Assembly (NCBI RefSeq): GCF_017742835.1
Contig: NZ_CP072392.1
Location: 3,036,387-3,100,386, forward strand
Source of the DNA: Aquabacter sp. L1I39
GTDB lineage: Bacteria > Pseudomonadota > Alphaproteobacteria > Rhizobiales > Xanthobacteraceae
Length of the DNA stretch: 64,000 nucleotides
Reading direction: 5' to 3'
The position numbers and the translations under genes are program-made. Positions 17,471-26,396 of the stretch are shown here, piece by piece. The notes beneath the pieces are model-generated. The model saw only the letters and a list, made by a program, of their open reading frames with translations. It ran no database searches and was not told the DNA's origin. Numbering within the stretch: position 1 is the first letter of the stretch; each line of letters starts with the position of its first letter.

Positions 17471-17515
17471 GGTCAGACTCTAAACGCCTTCCGGCCCCGC
17501 GCCGCAAGGCCCGGC

Positions 17516-18142
17516 TCAGGCGCTGGCGGCCTTCTCCAGTTCCGTAAGGCCTTCCGCCTCGATGGCCTCGGCGCGCTGGAAGGCGGGGCGGGCGACGCAG
17601 CGGGCCACATAGGCCTCCAGCACCGGCCGATCCTTCACCAGCTTGAGCAGGTGCATGCCGTACCACAGGCTCATGCCCAGCATGATGTCGGCGGCGGAAA
17701 AGCGCTCGCCCAGCACCCACGGCCCGGTGGCCAACTGGTCCTCCAGCACGCCCATGACCTGGTCGAAGCTGCCCCAGCCGGCCGAGCGCGGGGGAATGGC
17801 GACGCCCGCCATCCGCTCCACGAAGGCGGATTCCATGCAGGCGGCATCGAAGAACATCCAGTGCAGATAGGGTCCGCGGGCGGGATCGCCGATACCAGGC
17901 GCAAGGCGCCCGTCGGGCGCGAGATCCGCCACATAGGCGCAGATGGCGCCGCTCTCGGCGAGGCGGGCCGGGCCGTCCTCCAAGGCGGGCACCTTCATCA
18001 TGGGATTGATGGCCCGGTATTCCGCGCTCTTGAGGCGCGCGCTGCCCAGCGGCACCAGCTCGCGTTCATAGGGCAGGCCGGATTCCTCCAGCAGCCAGAG
18101 GGTGCGGAAGGCGCGGCTGTGGGGGGCCCAATAAAGCTTCAT
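17516..18142 (-). CDS. glutathione S-transferase family protein
   Basis: 208-residue cytosolic GST. The N-terminal thioredoxin-like domain begins MKLYWAPHSRAFRTLWLLEE, with Ser9 as candidate catalytic residue, and contains the cis-Pro segment MKVPALEDG and the ESGAICAYVA glutathione-binding element. A helical C-terminal domain follows from about 85. The start at 18142 has AGGAGG 6 bases ahead; a frame open to 18361 is rejected. Substrate unknown; probably detoxification. Confidence 0.9.
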   Translation of the reverse strand: MKLYWAPHSRAFRTLWLLEESGLPYERELVPLGSARLKSAEYRAINPMMKVPALEDGPARLAESGAICAYVADLAPDGRLAPGIGDPARGPYLHWMFFDAACMESAFVERMAGVAIPPRSAGWGSFDQVMGVLEDQLATGPWVLGERFSAADIMLGMSLWYGMHLLKLVKDRPVLEAYVARCVARPAFQRAEAIEAEGLTELEKAASA

Positions 18143-18302
18143 GGCGAATCCTCCTGTGGGCGAGAACATAGGGGGAACGATTGCCCCTGTCGATCCGCAC
18201 CGCCGCCATTGCCCTTCCGCCCGGCCCAAGCTAGAGCGGGCAGGTGGGAAGGGGCGCCGGGCCGGTGCGGCCTCACCGCGCGGGCCGGCCGGTCGGTTTC
18301 CC

Positions 18303-18331
18303 TTGCCGTCGAAGGGGCATCGCGCGATACT
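18303..18331 (+). promoter_or_regulatory. promoter of the thi operon
   Basis: TTGCCG (18303-18308), 17-base spacer, GATACT (18326-18331). The predicted start near 18338 falls right at the beginning of the riboswitch, which supports the call. Confidence 0.6.
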
Positions 18332-18337
18332 GTCGCA

Positions 18338-18418
18338 ACGGCCTGGGGTGCCGCGCATCATGCGCGGCTGAGATCATACCCATCGAACCTGTCTGGGTCA
18401 TTCCAGCGTAGGGAGGAG
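18338..18418 (+). promoter_or_regulatory. TPP riboswitch (THI element)
   Basis: All conserved blocks of the thiamine pyrophosphate aptamer are present in order: GGGGTGC (18345-18351), GCTGAGA (18367-18373), ACCC, GAACCTG (18385-18391), CTGGGTCATTCCAGCGTAGGGA ending at 18414 (given here as key blocks). The 3' end of the aptamer overlaps the GGGAGGAG ribosome site of thiO (18411-18418), four bases before its ATG, so TPP binding should directly block translation, as in other proteobacterial thi leaders. Confidence 0.95.
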
Positions 18419-18421
18419 CCG

Positions 18422-19591
18422 ATGAGCCAAGGCTTGTCGTCCTTTAATTCTGTCCCCGCCGACCGCCCCCGCATCGCCATCATCGGCGCGGGCGTGATCG
18501 GCCTTGCCATCGGCTGGCGCCTTGCACAAGCGGGGGCCAGCGTGGATCTCTTCGATGCCGGCGTCGCCGGCCAGGGCGCCAGCCATGCCGCCGCCGGCAT
18601 GCTCGCCGCCTGCGCCGAGCTGGAGCCGGGCGAGGAAGACCTGCTCGCCCTGAACCGCGAGAGCCAGCTCCTGTGGCCCGGCTTTGCCGCCGATCTTGAG
18701 GCGGCCAGCGGCCAGGACGTGGGCTATCGGGAAAGCGGCACCCTGGTGGTGGCGCTCAATGCCGACGATGCCGGCAAGCTGCGCCATCAGCACACGCTTC
18801 ATCGCAAGCATGACTTGCCGGTGGAGTGGCTGACCGCCGCCGAGGCGCGGCGCCGCGAGCCCTATCTCAACACCCGCCTTGCCGGCGCGCTCTGGTGCCC
18901 GGAAGACCATCAGGCCGACAACCGGCAGGTGGCCGCCGCTCTGAAGGTGGCGGCGGAAAAGGCCGGTGCCCGCATTCACGAGCACATGCCCGTGGACGCC
19001 GTGGAAAGCGCCGGCGGCGTGGCGCGCGGCGTGCGCATCGGCGGCCGGCTGCATGAGGCTGATGTGGTCATCCTCGCCGCCGGCGCCTGGTCGCGCAGCA
19101 TCACCATCGCGCCCGCCGCGCCCTTGCCGGTGCGGCCGGTGAAGGGGCAGATGCTGTCCCTCCAGATGGACCCGGCCAATCCCGTGCTCACCCATGTGGT
19201 GTGGGGGCCGGGCATCTATATGGTGCCCCGCAAGGATGGCCGGCTCATCCTCGGCGCCACGGTGGAGGAGAAGGGCTTCGACACCACCCTCACCGCCGGC
19301 GGCCAATTGGCGTTGCTCACCCATGCCTGGCGGGCGGTGCCCACCATCGAGGAATTGCCCATCCTGGAGCAATGGGTCGGATTCCGCCCCGGCAGCCGCG
19401 ACGATGCCCCCATTCTCGGCGCCTCCGGCGTGCCGGGCCTCATCCACGCCACCGGCCACCACCGCAACGGCATCCTGCTTCTGCCCGTCACCACCAAGGT
19501 CATTGTCGACCTGGTGCTGGAGGGCCGGGCCGATCCGCTGGCGGCGCCGTTCGGCGTCGACCGTTTCACCCCTCGCGCCGCGGCGGAGTAG
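18422..19591 (+). CDS. thiO: glycine oxidase ThiO
   Basis: 389-residue FAD enzyme of the DAO family that oxidises glycine to dehydroglycine (iminoacetate), the C2-N3 unit of the thiamine thiazole. The FAD-binding GAGVIGLAIGWRLAQAG is at about 23-39, and the C-terminal GHHRNGILLLP motif is that of ThiO. It is first in the TPP-riboswitch operon thiO-thiS-thiG-thiE; thiC is not in the window. The start is fixed by the ribosome site inside the riboswitch. Confidence 0.95.
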   Translation: MSQGLSSFNSVPADRPRIAIIGAGVIGLAIGWRLAQAGASVDLFDAGVAGQGASHAAAGMLAACAELEPGEEDLLALNRESQLLWPGFAADLEAASGQDVGYRESGTLVVALNADDAGKLRHQHTLHRKHDLPVEWLTAAEARRREPYLNTRLAGALWCPEDHQADNRQVAAALKVAAEKAGARIHEHMPVDAVESAGGVARGVRIGGRLHEADVVILAAGAWSRSITIAPAAPLPVRPVKGQMLSLQMDPANPVLTHVVWGPGIYMVPRKDGRLILGATVEEKGFDTTLTAGGQLALLTHAWRAVPTIEELPILEQWVGFRPGSRDDAPILGASGVPGLIHATGHHRNGILLLPVTTKVIVDLVLEGRADPLAAPFGVDRFTPRAAAE

Positions 19592-19593
19592 CC

Positions 19594-19815
19594 ATGCCTG
19601 CGACGAACCCCATCAGCCTGAAGATCAACGGCGCGGCCGAGGCCCTGCCGGTGGACACCGTCTCCGCCCTCCTCGACGCCAAGGGCGTCGACCCGGCCCG
19701 CAAGGGCATCGCGGTAGCGGTGAACGGCTCCGTTGTGCCTCGTGCCCGCTGGGCCGCCCACCCGCTCGCCACCGGCGACGCGGTCGAGATCATCCAGGCC
19801 AAGCAGGGTGGCTGA
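19594..19815 (+). CDS. thiS: sulfur carrier protein ThiS
   Basis: 73-residue ubiquitin-like sulfur carrier. It ends in the required Gly-Gly (QAKQGG), whose C-terminus is adenylated and thiocarboxylated to donate sulfur to ThiG. NGAAEALP and VAVNGSVVPR strands match the family. It begins two bases after the thiO stop codon. Confidence 0.95.
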   Translation: MPATNPISLKINGAAEALPVDTVSALLDAKGVDPARKGIAVAVNGSVVPRARWAAHPLATGDAVEIIQAKQGG

Positions 19816-20616
<801 letters not shown>

Positions 20617-20619
20617 TCC

Positions 20620-21264
20620 ATGGCGCCTGCTCGCCTGCCCGATCCGCCGGTGCTGCTCATCACCGACCGGAGCCAGGCGCGGGCGCCGCTGGGTGAGGTC
20701 GTGGCCGCCGCTTGCGCCGGCGGCGTGCGGTGGATCAGCCTGCGGGAAAAGGACTTGGGCGAGGCCGAGCAGAAGGATCTGCTCGCCGACCTGAAGAAGA
20801 CCGCCGCGCCCTTCGGCGCCCGCGTGCTGCTGCACGGTTCGGCTGAACTGGCGATGGCGGCGGGGGCGGATGGTGTCCATCTGCCGGCGAACGGCGATGC
20901 AGCCGCGGCCCGGGCGCTGCTGGGGCCGGAGGCGCTCATCGGCCAGTCCGTGCACGGGCCGGACGAAGCGGCGCGGGCCGTGCCCGGCATGGTCGATTAT
21001 GTGGTGGCGGGGCCGGCCTTCCTGACGCAGTCGAAGCCCGGCTATGGCCCGGCTTTGGAGCCGGCGGGCCTCGCCCGGCTGGCGGGGCTCTGCAAGGTGC
21101 CGTTGCTGGCGCTGGGCGGGATCGAACCGTCCAACGTGGCGGTGTGCCGGTCAGCGGGCGTCGCCGGCATCGCGGTGATGGGCGGCGTCATGCGGGCTTC
21201 GCGACCGGACGAGGAGGCGCGCCGCCTCCTCGCCGCCTGGGCGGGCGCAGCGCCCGCCGGGTAA
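20620..21264 (+). CDS. thiE: thiamine phosphate synthase (ThiE/TenI family)
   Basis: 214-residue TIM-barrel protein that couples the pyrimidine and thiazole halves of thiamine. ITDR, SLREKDL and GADGVHLP motifs are present, and the QSVHGPDEA strand and the phosphate site ALGGI (116-120) follow. ThiE normally has VGISTHS/QSVH-like forms; TenI (thiazole tautomerase) is closely related and the two cannot be separated by eye. Last gene of the riboswitch operon; it ends 6 bases from a convergent gene. Confidence 0.88.
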   Translation: MAPARLPDPPVLLITDRSQARAPLGEVVAAACAGGVRWISLREKDLGEAEQKDLLADLKKTAAPFGARVLLHGSAELAMAAGADGVHLPANGDAAAARALLGPEALIGQSVHGPDEAARAVPGMVDYVVAGPAFLTQSKPGYGPALEPAGLARLAGLCKVPLLALGGIEPSNVAVCRSAGVAGIAVMGGVMRASRPDEEARRLLAAWAGAAPAG

Positions 21265-21270
21265 TACGTC

Positions 21271-22953
21271 TCAGCCCTTGGCCGCCAAAGCCTGCTCGCG
21301 AATGGCGGTCAGGCTGCGGGCGGGGGTGATGGCCTCGGGATCGAGCCGGCAATGCAGGATGGCCGGCAGGCCGCTCTCCTGCGCCCGCTTGAAGGCGGGG
21401 GCGAAGTCCTCGGTGCGCTCCACCAGTTCGCCATGGCCGCCAAAGGCGCGGGCATAGGCCACGAAGTCGGGATTGACGAGGCGGGTGGCCGAGACGCGGC
21501 CGGGATATTCCCGCTCCTGGTGCATGCGGATGGTGCCGAACATGCCATTGTCCAGCACCACCACAATGAGCGGAATGCCATATTGGACGGCGGTGGCGAA
21601 TTCCTGCCCGTTCATCAGGAAGCAGCCGTCACCGGCAAAGGCCACCACGGTGCGCTCCGGGAAATGCCGCTTGGCCATCACCGCCGCCGGCACGCCATAG
21701 CCCATGGAGCCGGAGGTGGGCGCCAACTGCGCCGCACCGGAGCGGAAGCGATAGAAGCGGTGGATCCAGGTGGCGTAATTGCCGGCGCCATTGCAGATGA
21801 TGGTGTCCGCCGGCAGCGTGTCGCGCAGCCACACCATGGCCTCGCCATATTGGAACGGGCCGGGCAGAGCGGGCGCCTTGTCGGTCCAGGCCAGATACTC
21901 GGCGCGGGCGACCTGCGTCTGCGCTTCCCACGGGCCTGGCAGAGCGGGGGCGAGGCGCTCCAGGGCCCGCACGAAGCTCGCCGGCGTCGCCTCGATGGCG
22001 AGTTCCGGCTGGTAGACACGGCCCAGTTCCTCGGCACCGGGATGCACATGGACGAGCCGCTGGCCGGGCACGGGAATGTCGATCAGCGTGTAGGAGGAGG
22101 AGGGCATCTCCGACATGCGGGCGCCCACCAGCACCAGCAGGTCGGCGCTCTTCACCCGCTCGGCGAGCTTGGGGTTGGGCGAGATGCCCACATCGCCCAC
22201 ATAGCAGGGATGCTCGGCGGGGAAGAGATCGGCGCGGCGGAAGGAGGTGGTCACCGGCAGGCCACGGGCCGCCGCGAAGGCGGCGAAGGCGGCCTTGGCC
22301 TCGGGCGTCCAGCGGGTGCCGCCGAGGATGAAGAGCGGGCGCTGCGCATGGGCCAGCATCTGCTCGAAGCGGGCCATGTCGGCGGGCTCGGGCGCGGGGG
22401 CGACGGGTTCCACATAGGGCGCGTCCACCACGGCCGCCATGTCGGTGAGCACATCCTCCGGCAGGGCGATGACCACCGGGCCGGGGCGACCCTGCATGGA
22501 GATGCGGAAGGCACGGGCCACCAGTTCGGGAATGCGGGCGGCATCCTCGATCTCCACCACCCACTTGGCGATGGAGCCGAACACGGCGCGATAGTCCAGC
22601 TCCTGGAACGCTTCGCGCTCCTTCATGCCGCGCTCCACCTGGCCCACGAACAGGATGAGTGGGGTGGAATCCTGGGCGGCGATGTGGAGGCCGGGGCTGG
22701 CATTGGTGGCGCCTGGGCCGCGGGTGACGAAGCAGATGCCGGGCCGGCCGGTGAGCTTGCCATAGGCTTCCGCCATCATGGCCGCGCCGCCCTCATTGCG
22801 GCAGACCATGACATCGATGGACGCATCATGCAGCGCGTCCAGCACCGCCAGATAGCTCTCGCCGGGCACGCAGGTGATGTGCTCGACGCCCTGGGCGAGA
22901 AGCTGGTCTACGATCAATTGGCCGCCGGTACGGGGGGCGGGCTGGCTGGTCAT
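21271..22953 (-). CDS. thiamine-diphosphate enzyme, acetolactate synthase-like
   Basis: 560-residue ThDP-dependent enzyme with the three-domain POX/AHAS architecture: PYR domain (about 10-170, catalytic Glu in CVPGES), central domain, and PP domain with the GDGCFLMNGQEFATA ThDP-Mg motif. No regulatory subunit gene is adjacent, so it is more likely a catabolic lyase, decarboxylase or carboligase than the branched-chain biosynthetic enzyme. ATG at 22953 is preceded by AGGGAG. It is downstream of a CoA-transferase and glutaryl-CoA dehydrogenase, suggesting a shared acyl-CoA or 2-oxoacid route; the substrate is unknown. Confidence 0.85.
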   Translation of the reverse strand: MTSQPAPRTGGQLIVDQLLAQGVEHITCVPGESYLAVLDALHDASIDVMVCRNEGGAAMMAEAYGKLTGRPGICFVTRGPGATNASPGLHIAAQDSTPLILFVGQVERGMKEREAFQELDYRAVFGSIAKWVVEIEDAARIPELVARAFRISMQGRPGPVVIALPEDVLTDMAAVVDAPYVEPVAPAPEPADMARFEQMLAHAQRPLFILGGTRWTPEAKAAFAAFAAARGLPVTTSFRRADLFPAEHPCYVGDVGISPNPKLAERVKSADLLVLVGARMSEMPSSSYTLIDIPVPGQRLVHVHPGAEELGRVYQPELAIEATPASFVRALERLAPALPGPWEAQTQVARAEYLAWTDKAPALPGPFQYGEAMVWLRDTLPADTIICNGAGNYATWIHRFYRFRSGAAQLAPTSGSMGYGVPAAVMAKRHFPERTVVAFAGDGCFLMNGQEFATAVQYGIPLIVVVLDNGMFGTIRMHQEREYPGRVSATRLVNPDFVAYARAFGGHGELVERTEDFAPAFKRAQESGLPAILHCRLDPEAITPARSLTAIREQALAAKG

Positions 22954-23002
22954 GGGCAACTCCCTGTTCGGCGCCGGGCGCCGCCTGGAACTTATGGCAA
23001 GG

Positions 23003-23024
23003 GGCCGGCCAAGGGTGGCCGGCC
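23003..23024 (-). other. intercistronic hairpin
   Basis: GGCCGGCCA (23003-23011) pairs perfectly with TGGCCGGCC (23016-23024) across a four-base loop. It lies between the CoA-transferase stop and the ThDP-enzyme start on the same strand and has no T run; it could protect or attenuate the message. Confidence 0.5.
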
Positions 23025-23031
23025 GGGAACA

Positions 23032-24219
23032 TCACGACTTGGAGGGCTCCTTGGAGGGCTCCGCCAGCGCGGCGAGCACTTCGTCCGTATGGGCGCCGAG
23101 GCGCGGGCTGGCGGTGGGGGCCACCATGCGCGTGCCGTCGAGGACGATGGGGCTCGCCACCGCCGGAACCGTGCCGCCACCGGCCTCCGCCAGCGCCGCC
23201 TGGAGGCCGCGATGGATCACCTGGGGATCGTCGAAGACCTGGGCGACGGTGTTGATGGGACCGCCGGGCACGCCGACCTTCTCCAGCTTCGCCAGAAGGT
23301 CGTCGCGGGCAAAGGTCGCCGTGAGGCGGGCAAGATGGGCGGTCAGGTCGGCCCGGTTGGCGACCCGGTCGGCATTGGTGAGGTAGCGCGGGTCGATGGC
23401 CAGCTCCGGCGCGCCGAGTACCGTGCAGAAGCGGGCATATTGTCCGTCATTGCCCACCGCCACGATCAGATGGCCATCGGCGGCGGGGAAGACCTGGTAG
23501 GGCACGATGTTGGGATGGGCATTGCCCATGCGCCGCGGCGCCTTGCCGGAGGCGAGATAGTTCATGGCCTGGTTGGCCAGCACGCTCACCTGGGTGTCCA
23601 GCAGCGCCATGTCCACATGGCCGCCGACGCCCGTGGCCTCGCGGCGGCGCAAGGCGGCGAGGATGCCGATGGTGGCATAAAGGCCGGTGAAGATGTCGGC
23701 GAAGGCGACGCCCACCTTCTGCGGCTCGCCGTCGGGCGCGCCGGTCAGGTCCATGATGCCGCCCATGCCCTGCACCAGGAAGTCATAGCCGGCCCGGGGG
23801 GCATAGGGGCCGTCCTGGCCGAAGCCGGTGATGGAGCAATAGACGAGGCGCGGATTGACCGCCTTCAGGCTCTCATAGTCGAGCCCATACTTCTTGAGAC
23901 CGCCCAGCTTGAAATTCTCGATCACCACGTCCGAGCGGGCGGCAAGCGCGCGGATGGCGGCTTGGCCTTCCGGGGTGTCGAAATCGAGCGCCACCGACTT
24001 CTTGCCCCGGTTGGTGGCATGGAAATAGGCCGCGCCCAGTCCCTCACCATCGGCGCCGGTGAGGAAGGGAGGGCCCCAGCTGCGGGTGTCATCACCGGCG
24101 CCCGGCCGCTCCACCTTCACCACCTCGGCCCCAAGATCCGCCAGCGCCTGGCCCGCCCAGGGACCGGCGAGGATTCGGGCGAGTTCCAGCACGCGGATGC
24201 CGGCGAGGGGGAGCGTCAT
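23032..24219 (-). CDS. CaiB/BaiF family (class III) CoA-transferase
   Basis: 395-residue CoA-transferase. The N-terminus GIRVLELARILAGPWAGQALADLGAEVVKVE is the family signature, and the catalytic Asp lies in GFGQDGPYAPRAGYDFLVQ/MGGIMDLTG region. It is 71 bases downstream of the glutaryl-CoA dehydrogenase gene, as in the glutarate pathway, where such enzymes (SugCT-like) activate glutarate using succinyl-CoA. That role is an inference from the neighbour. Confidence 0.88.
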   Translation of the reverse strand: MTLPLAGIRVLELARILAGPWAGQALADLGAEVVKVERPGAGDDTRSWGPPFLTGADGEGLGAAYFHATNRGKKSVALDFDTPEGQAAIRALAARSDVVIENFKLGGLKKYGLDYESLKAVNPRLVYCSITGFGQDGPYAPRAGYDFLVQGMGGIMDLTGAPDGEPQKVGVAFADIFTGLYATIGILAALRRREATGVGGHVDMALLDTQVSVLANQAMNYLASGKAPRRMGNAHPNIVPYQVFPAADGHLIVAVGNDGQYARFCTVLGAPELAIDPRYLTNADRVANRADLTAHLARLTATFARDDLLAKLEKVGVPGGPINTVAQVFDDPQVIHRGLQAALAEAGGGTVPAVASPIVLDGTRMVAPTASPRLGAHTDEVLAALAEPSKEPSKS

Positions 24220-24255
24220 GATCGGGTCTCGATGAGGGCGGGACTGGTCGGAAAG

Positions 24256-24283
24256 CCCCTCCGGCGCCGGTGCGCCGGAGGGG
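24256..24283 (-). terminator. hairpin after glutaryl-CoA dehydrogenase gene
   Basis: CCCCTCCGGCG (24256-24266) and CGCCGGAGGGG (24273-24283) form an 11-pair stem. On the minus strand it is followed by CTTTCC, a weak U tract, so it is probably a partial terminator or a stabilising stem that lowers expression of the downstream CoA-transferase. Confidence 0.55.
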
Positions 24284-24290
24284 GAGAGGC

Positions 24291-25490
24291 TCAGAAGAAG
24301 GCCTGGATGCCGGTGATGGCGCGGCCGATGATGAGGGCGTGGATGTCGTGGGTGCCCTCATAGGTGTTGACGGTCTCCAGGTTCACCGCATGGCGGATCA
24401 CATGGAATTCGGCGGAGATGCCGTTGCCCCCATGCATGTCGCGGGCGACGCGGGCGATGTCCAGCGCCTTACCGCAATTGTTGCGCTTGATGTAGGAGAT
24501 GGTCTCCGGCGAGAGGCGACCCTCGTCGAACAGGCGCCCGGCGCGCAGGCAGGCCTGGAGGCCGAAGGCAATGTCGGTGGACATGTCCGCCAGCTTCTTC
24601 TGCACCAGCTGCGTCGCGGCGAGCGGCTTGCCGAACTGCTTGCGATCCAGCGTGTATTGGCGAGCGGCGGCAAGGCAGGCTTCCGCCGCGCCCATGGCGC
24701 CCCAGCCGATGCCGTAGCGGGCGCGGTTGAGGCAGCCGAACGGACCCTTCAGACCGGCCACGTTGGGCAGCAGGTTCTCCTCCGGAATCTCGGCGCCCTC
24801 CAGCACGATCTCGCCGGTGACGGAGGCGCGCAGCGAGAGCTTCTTCTCGATCTTGGGGGTTGAGAAGCCCTTGGTTCCCCGCTCCACGATGAAGCCACGA
24901 ATGGCATCCCCATGGGCGGCGGACTTGGCCCACACCACGGCGAGGTCGGCGATGGGGGAATTGGTGATCCACATCTTGCCGCCGGTGAGGCGGTAGCCAC
25001 CGTCGATCTTCTCGGCACGGGTGCGCATGCCGGCGGGGTCGGAGCCGGCGTCTGGCTCGGTCAGGCCGAAGCAGCCCACCCATTCGCCGGTGGCGAGCTT
25101 GGGCAGGTACTTCTTGCGCTGGGCTTCGTCGCCATAGGCATAGATGGGATGCATGACGAGGGAGGACTGCACGCTCATGGCCGAGCGATAGCCGCTGTCC
25201 ACCCGCTCCACCTCGCGGGCGGCGAGGCCGTAGGACACATAGCCGAGGCCGGCACCGCCATAGGTCTCCGGGATGGTCGGGCCGAGCAGGCCCAGTTCGC
25301 CCATCTCGTTCATGATCTCGCGGTCGAAGCGCTCGTCCAGGAAGGCGGAGGTGACGCGGGGGAGCAGCTTCTCCTGGGAATAGTTGCGCGCCGTGTCGCG
25401 GACGAGCCGCTCCTCTTCGGTGAGCTGCCCGTCGAGGTCGAAGGGATCGGCCCAGTCGAAGGCGGCCTTGGTGGCGGTGTCGGCGGACAT
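24291..25490 (-). CDS. gcdH: glutaryl-CoA dehydrogenase
   Basis: 399-residue FAD acyl-CoA dehydrogenase that oxidises and decarboxylates glutaryl-CoA to crotonyl-CoA in lysine, tryptophan or aromatic breakdown. GcdH-specific features are visible: [24 protein letters not shown], and the catalytic Glu378 in [16 protein letters not shown]. The start at 25490 is an ATG. The divergent TetR gene with an operator between the two genes probably controls it. Confidence 0.94.
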   Translation of the reverse strand: MSADTATKAAFDWADPFDLDGQLTEEERLVRDTARNYSQEKLLPRVTSAFLDERFDREIMNEMGELGLLGPTIPETYGGAGLGYVSYGLAAREVERVDSGYRSAMSVQSSLVMHPIYAYGDEAQRKKYLPKLATGEWVGCFGLTEPDAGSDPAGMRTRAEKIDGGYRLTGGKMWITNSPIADLAVVWAKSAAHGDAIRGFIVERGTKGFSTPKIEKKLSLRASVTGEIVLEGAEIPEENLLPNVAGLKGPFGCLNRARYGIGWGAMGAAEACLAAARQYTLDRKQFGKPLAATQLVQKKLADMSTDIAFGLQACLRAGRLFDEGRLSPETISYIKRNNCGKALDIARVARDMHGGNGISAEFHVIRHAVNLETVNTYEGTHDIHALIIGRAITGIQAFF

Positions 25491-25531
25491 GGTGGGTCTC
25501 CTCGGCTTCCCGGCTCTCCCGGTGGGGAGGC

Positions 25532-25559
25532 TTTACATTCCGACCAGTCGGAATATAAT
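25532..25559 (+). promoter_or_regulatory. TetR promoter with overlapping palindromic operator
   Basis: TTTACA (25532-25537), 16-base spacer and TATAAT (25554-25559) make a near-consensus promoter for the TetR gene. The spacer is filled by ATTCCGAC-CA-GTCGGAAT (25537-25554), an 18-base palindrome with perfect 8-base arms. A repressor bound there would block polymerase. A TTGACA on the minus strand (25575-25570) may belong to the opposing gcdH promoter, which would also be covered. Confidence 0.8.
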
Positions 25560-25591
25560 TCAGGTGCGTTGTCAAGACGGGCGGAGCGAAC

Positions 25592-26272
25592 GTGCGGAAA
25601 AAAGTGGTGGCCCGCGCGGATGACGCGCAGAGCGAAGCGGTGGCCCTGCCGGCGGAAGCGGCCCGCGCGGACCGGCGCCTTGGGCGTCCCCCGCTGCTGA
25701 CCGATCCGCGTGCCGAGATCCTCCAGCAGGCCGCCCGGCTGTTCGCCGCGCAAGGCTATGCGGAGAGTTCGCTTGCCCAGGTGGCGGCGGCCATGAACTA
25801 TTCCAAGGGCGCCATCTACAATTACTTCGCCTCCAAGCAGGAGATCTATGACGCCATCATCGTGGCGACCTTGAGGGGGCTCCACGAGGCCGGGCTCGCC
25901 GCCGCCGAGGCCGAGGCGCCGCCGCCCGAGCGGCTGAAGCGCTTCATGATCGCCCATGCCTGCTACCTGGCCGAGAATTCAGACGCGTTCCTCACCATGC
26001 TGGTGGGCTTCTCCGGCATGTCGGACGCCCAGCGTGCGGATGCCCTGCGGCTGCGCGATGCCCATGAGGGCGTGCTGCGCGCCATCATCGCGTCGGGCGT
26101 GGCGGACGGCTCGTTCCGGGGCGTCGAGCCGGCCGTTGTCGGCCGTGCCGTCCTCTCCATGCTGAGTTGGATGGCCCGCTGGTTCCGGGCGGATGGCGAA
26201 AAGAGCGCGCAGGACGTGGCGCTCGATTATTATGATCTGATCGTGCGCGGCCTGCGGCCTGCGGAGGCCTGA
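25592..26272 (+). CDS. TetR-family transcriptional regulator
   Basis: 226-residue repressor. The helix-turn-helix is at about 44-85 (SLAQVAAAMNYSKGAIYNYF), after an unusually long charged N-terminal arm of about 40 residues. A large helical ligand-binding domain follows. The start used is GTG at 25592, about 26 bases after the predicted transcription start; a later start is possible because the arm is poorly supported. It is divergent from gcdH, and the palindrome in between is its likely operator. Ligand probably an acyl-CoA of the glutarate route (inferred). Confidence 0.88.
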   Translation: MRKKVVARADDAQSEAVALPAEAARADRRLGRPPLLTDPRAEILQQAARLFAAQGYAESSLAQVAAAMNYSKGAIYNYFASKQEIYDAIIVATLRGLHEAGLAAAEAEAPPPERLKRFMIAHACYLAENSDAFLTMLVGFSGMSDAQRADALRLRDAHEGVLRAIIASGVADGSFRGVEPAVVGRAVLSMLSWMARWFRADGEKSAQDVALDYYDLIVRGLRPAEA

Positions 26273-26396
26273 ATTCCCCATTGGCGCTCGGCAAAGGGCG
26301 TCGCGGAAGGGCCATGGCGCGGTGGCGTGCACTTTTCTCTTGAGGAACGCGAATTTCCCGAGCGTAATCGGTGCCTCCGTTCCCGTGAGGTGCCGC

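Noticed and set aside
21352..24363. A 1003-codon plus-strand frame
   Set aside because: It runs antisense across two real genes and the gap between them, with no family resemblance; a GC-driven open frame.
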